Shown here: piece by piece, positions 63,873-64,000 of the stretch
How the letters are laid out: every line of letters begins with the position of its first letter
Position numbering within the stretch: the first letter of the stretch is position 1
The notes under the pieces: model-generated
Database searches by the model: none
Told to the model about the DNA's origin: nothing
The model's input: the letters and a program-made list of their open reading frames with translations, nothing else
Made by a program: the position numbers and the translations under genes
Source of the DNA: Methylosinus sp. Sm6
GTDB lineage: Bacteria > Pseudomonadota > Alphaproteobacteria > Rhizobiales > Beijerinckiaceae
DNA length: 64,000 nucleotides
NCBI RefSeq assembly: GCF_019802345.1
Contig: NZ_JAINDZ010000007.1
Coordinates: 62,001-126,000 of the forward strand
Direction: 5' to 3'

Positions 63873-64000
63873 ACGCGGGCGCGATCCGCCTCGAGAATGT
63901 GACGCTCGGCTATGAGCGCCGGCCGGCCGTGCATCATCTGACCGGCGTCATCGGGCCGGCCGACGCTCTCGCGGTCTGCGGTCCCAACGGCGCCGGCAAA
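63869..64000 (+). CDS. ABC transporter ATP-binding protein (probable zinc/manganese importer), cut by window edge
   Basis: 44 residues visible: MNAGAIRLENVTLGYERRPA, then VHHLTGVIGPADALAVCGPN and GAGK, which is the start of Walker A (GPNGAGKS). This is the N-terminus of an ABC ATPase of the metal type (ZnuC/AztA-like). The Zur-box-like sequence upstream supports zinc, but the substrate cannot be proved from this fragment. It overlaps the preceding small gene by four bases. Confidence 0.8.
   Translation, partial: MNAGAIRLENVTLGYERRPAVHHLTGVIGPADALAVCGPNGAGK

Overview
The window comes from a GC-rich alphaproteobacterium of the order Rhizobiales, most likely a type II methanotroph of the Methylosinus/Methylocystis group. 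The main evidence is an almost complete serine-cycle cluster for one-carbon assimilation at 49.7-63.7 kb: ftfL, sga, hprA, mtdA, fchA, mtkA, mtkB, ppc, mclA and gck, all on the plus strand. Support also comes from polyhydroxybutyrate genes (phaA, phbB), Omp25/31-type porins, Rhizobiales-type palindromic repeats, and the alphaproteobacterial gene order divL / tsaE-amgK / murU. The genus is inferred; no methane monooxygenase gene lies in the window.

Layout: 0-4.7 kb (minus) carries cell-wall recycling and cell-cycle genes (murU, a tsaE-amgK fusion, a DivL-type kinase with Tyr in place of the phospho-His). 5-8.6 kb holds a lower-GC secreted protein, ahcY with a putative operator, and an outer-membrane barrel. 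8.9-12 kb holds a duplicated DUF2975 membrane protein with an XRE regulator, a lytic transglycosylase lipoprotein and a small heat-shock protein. 12.4-19.5 kb (plus) has an unusual Met- and His-rich outer-membrane protein, a DUF2332 protein, an EF-G-like GTPase and a MEDS-PAS-PAS histidine kinase. 19.5-24.4 kb has phaA/phbB, a cytochrome c, queE/queD and asd. 24.5-26.3 kb is a lower-GC two-gene ATPase plus TOPRIM-like module that resembles a defence system. 26.6-32 kb has a fatty-acid hydroxylase family protein, bamD, recN and an FTR1 iron permease with a cupredoxin. 32-40.6 kb (minus) is the gmk/yicC/mltG/fabF/acpP/fabG/fabD block, interrupted by an Asn/Trp-rich porin on the opposite strand. 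40.7-44 kb is a transglutaminase-like / alpha-E / ATP-grasp operon. 44.3-48.5 kb is lgt-midA-pgeF plus an amino-acid permease. msrB precedes the serine-cycle cluster, and the window ends in a probable Zur-controlled metal ABC transporter.

How the genes work together: FtfL, Fch and MtdA interconvert formate, methenyl- and methylene-tetrahydrofolate. Sga, HprA, Gck, Ppc, MtkAB and MclA then run the serine cycle from serine plus glyoxylate to malyl-CoA, which is cleaved to acetyl-CoA and glyoxylate. PhaA/PhbB can store the acetyl-CoA as PHB. AhcY clears S-adenosylhomocysteine. The cluster is preceded by about 640 bp of non-coding DNA containing a promoter-like sequence and two mutually exclusive hairpins, and it is interrupted by a strong hairpin between sga and hprA.

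The most unusual items are the structured ftfL leader, the ATPase/TOPRIM-like pair, the Met/His-rich outer-membrane protein, heptanucleotide-repeat inverted arrays at four gene junctions, a DUF559 gene embedded in five palindromic repeats, and several conserved proteins that lack an expected catalytic or lipidation residue. No tRNA, rRNA, CRISPR array or intact insertion sequence was recognised.
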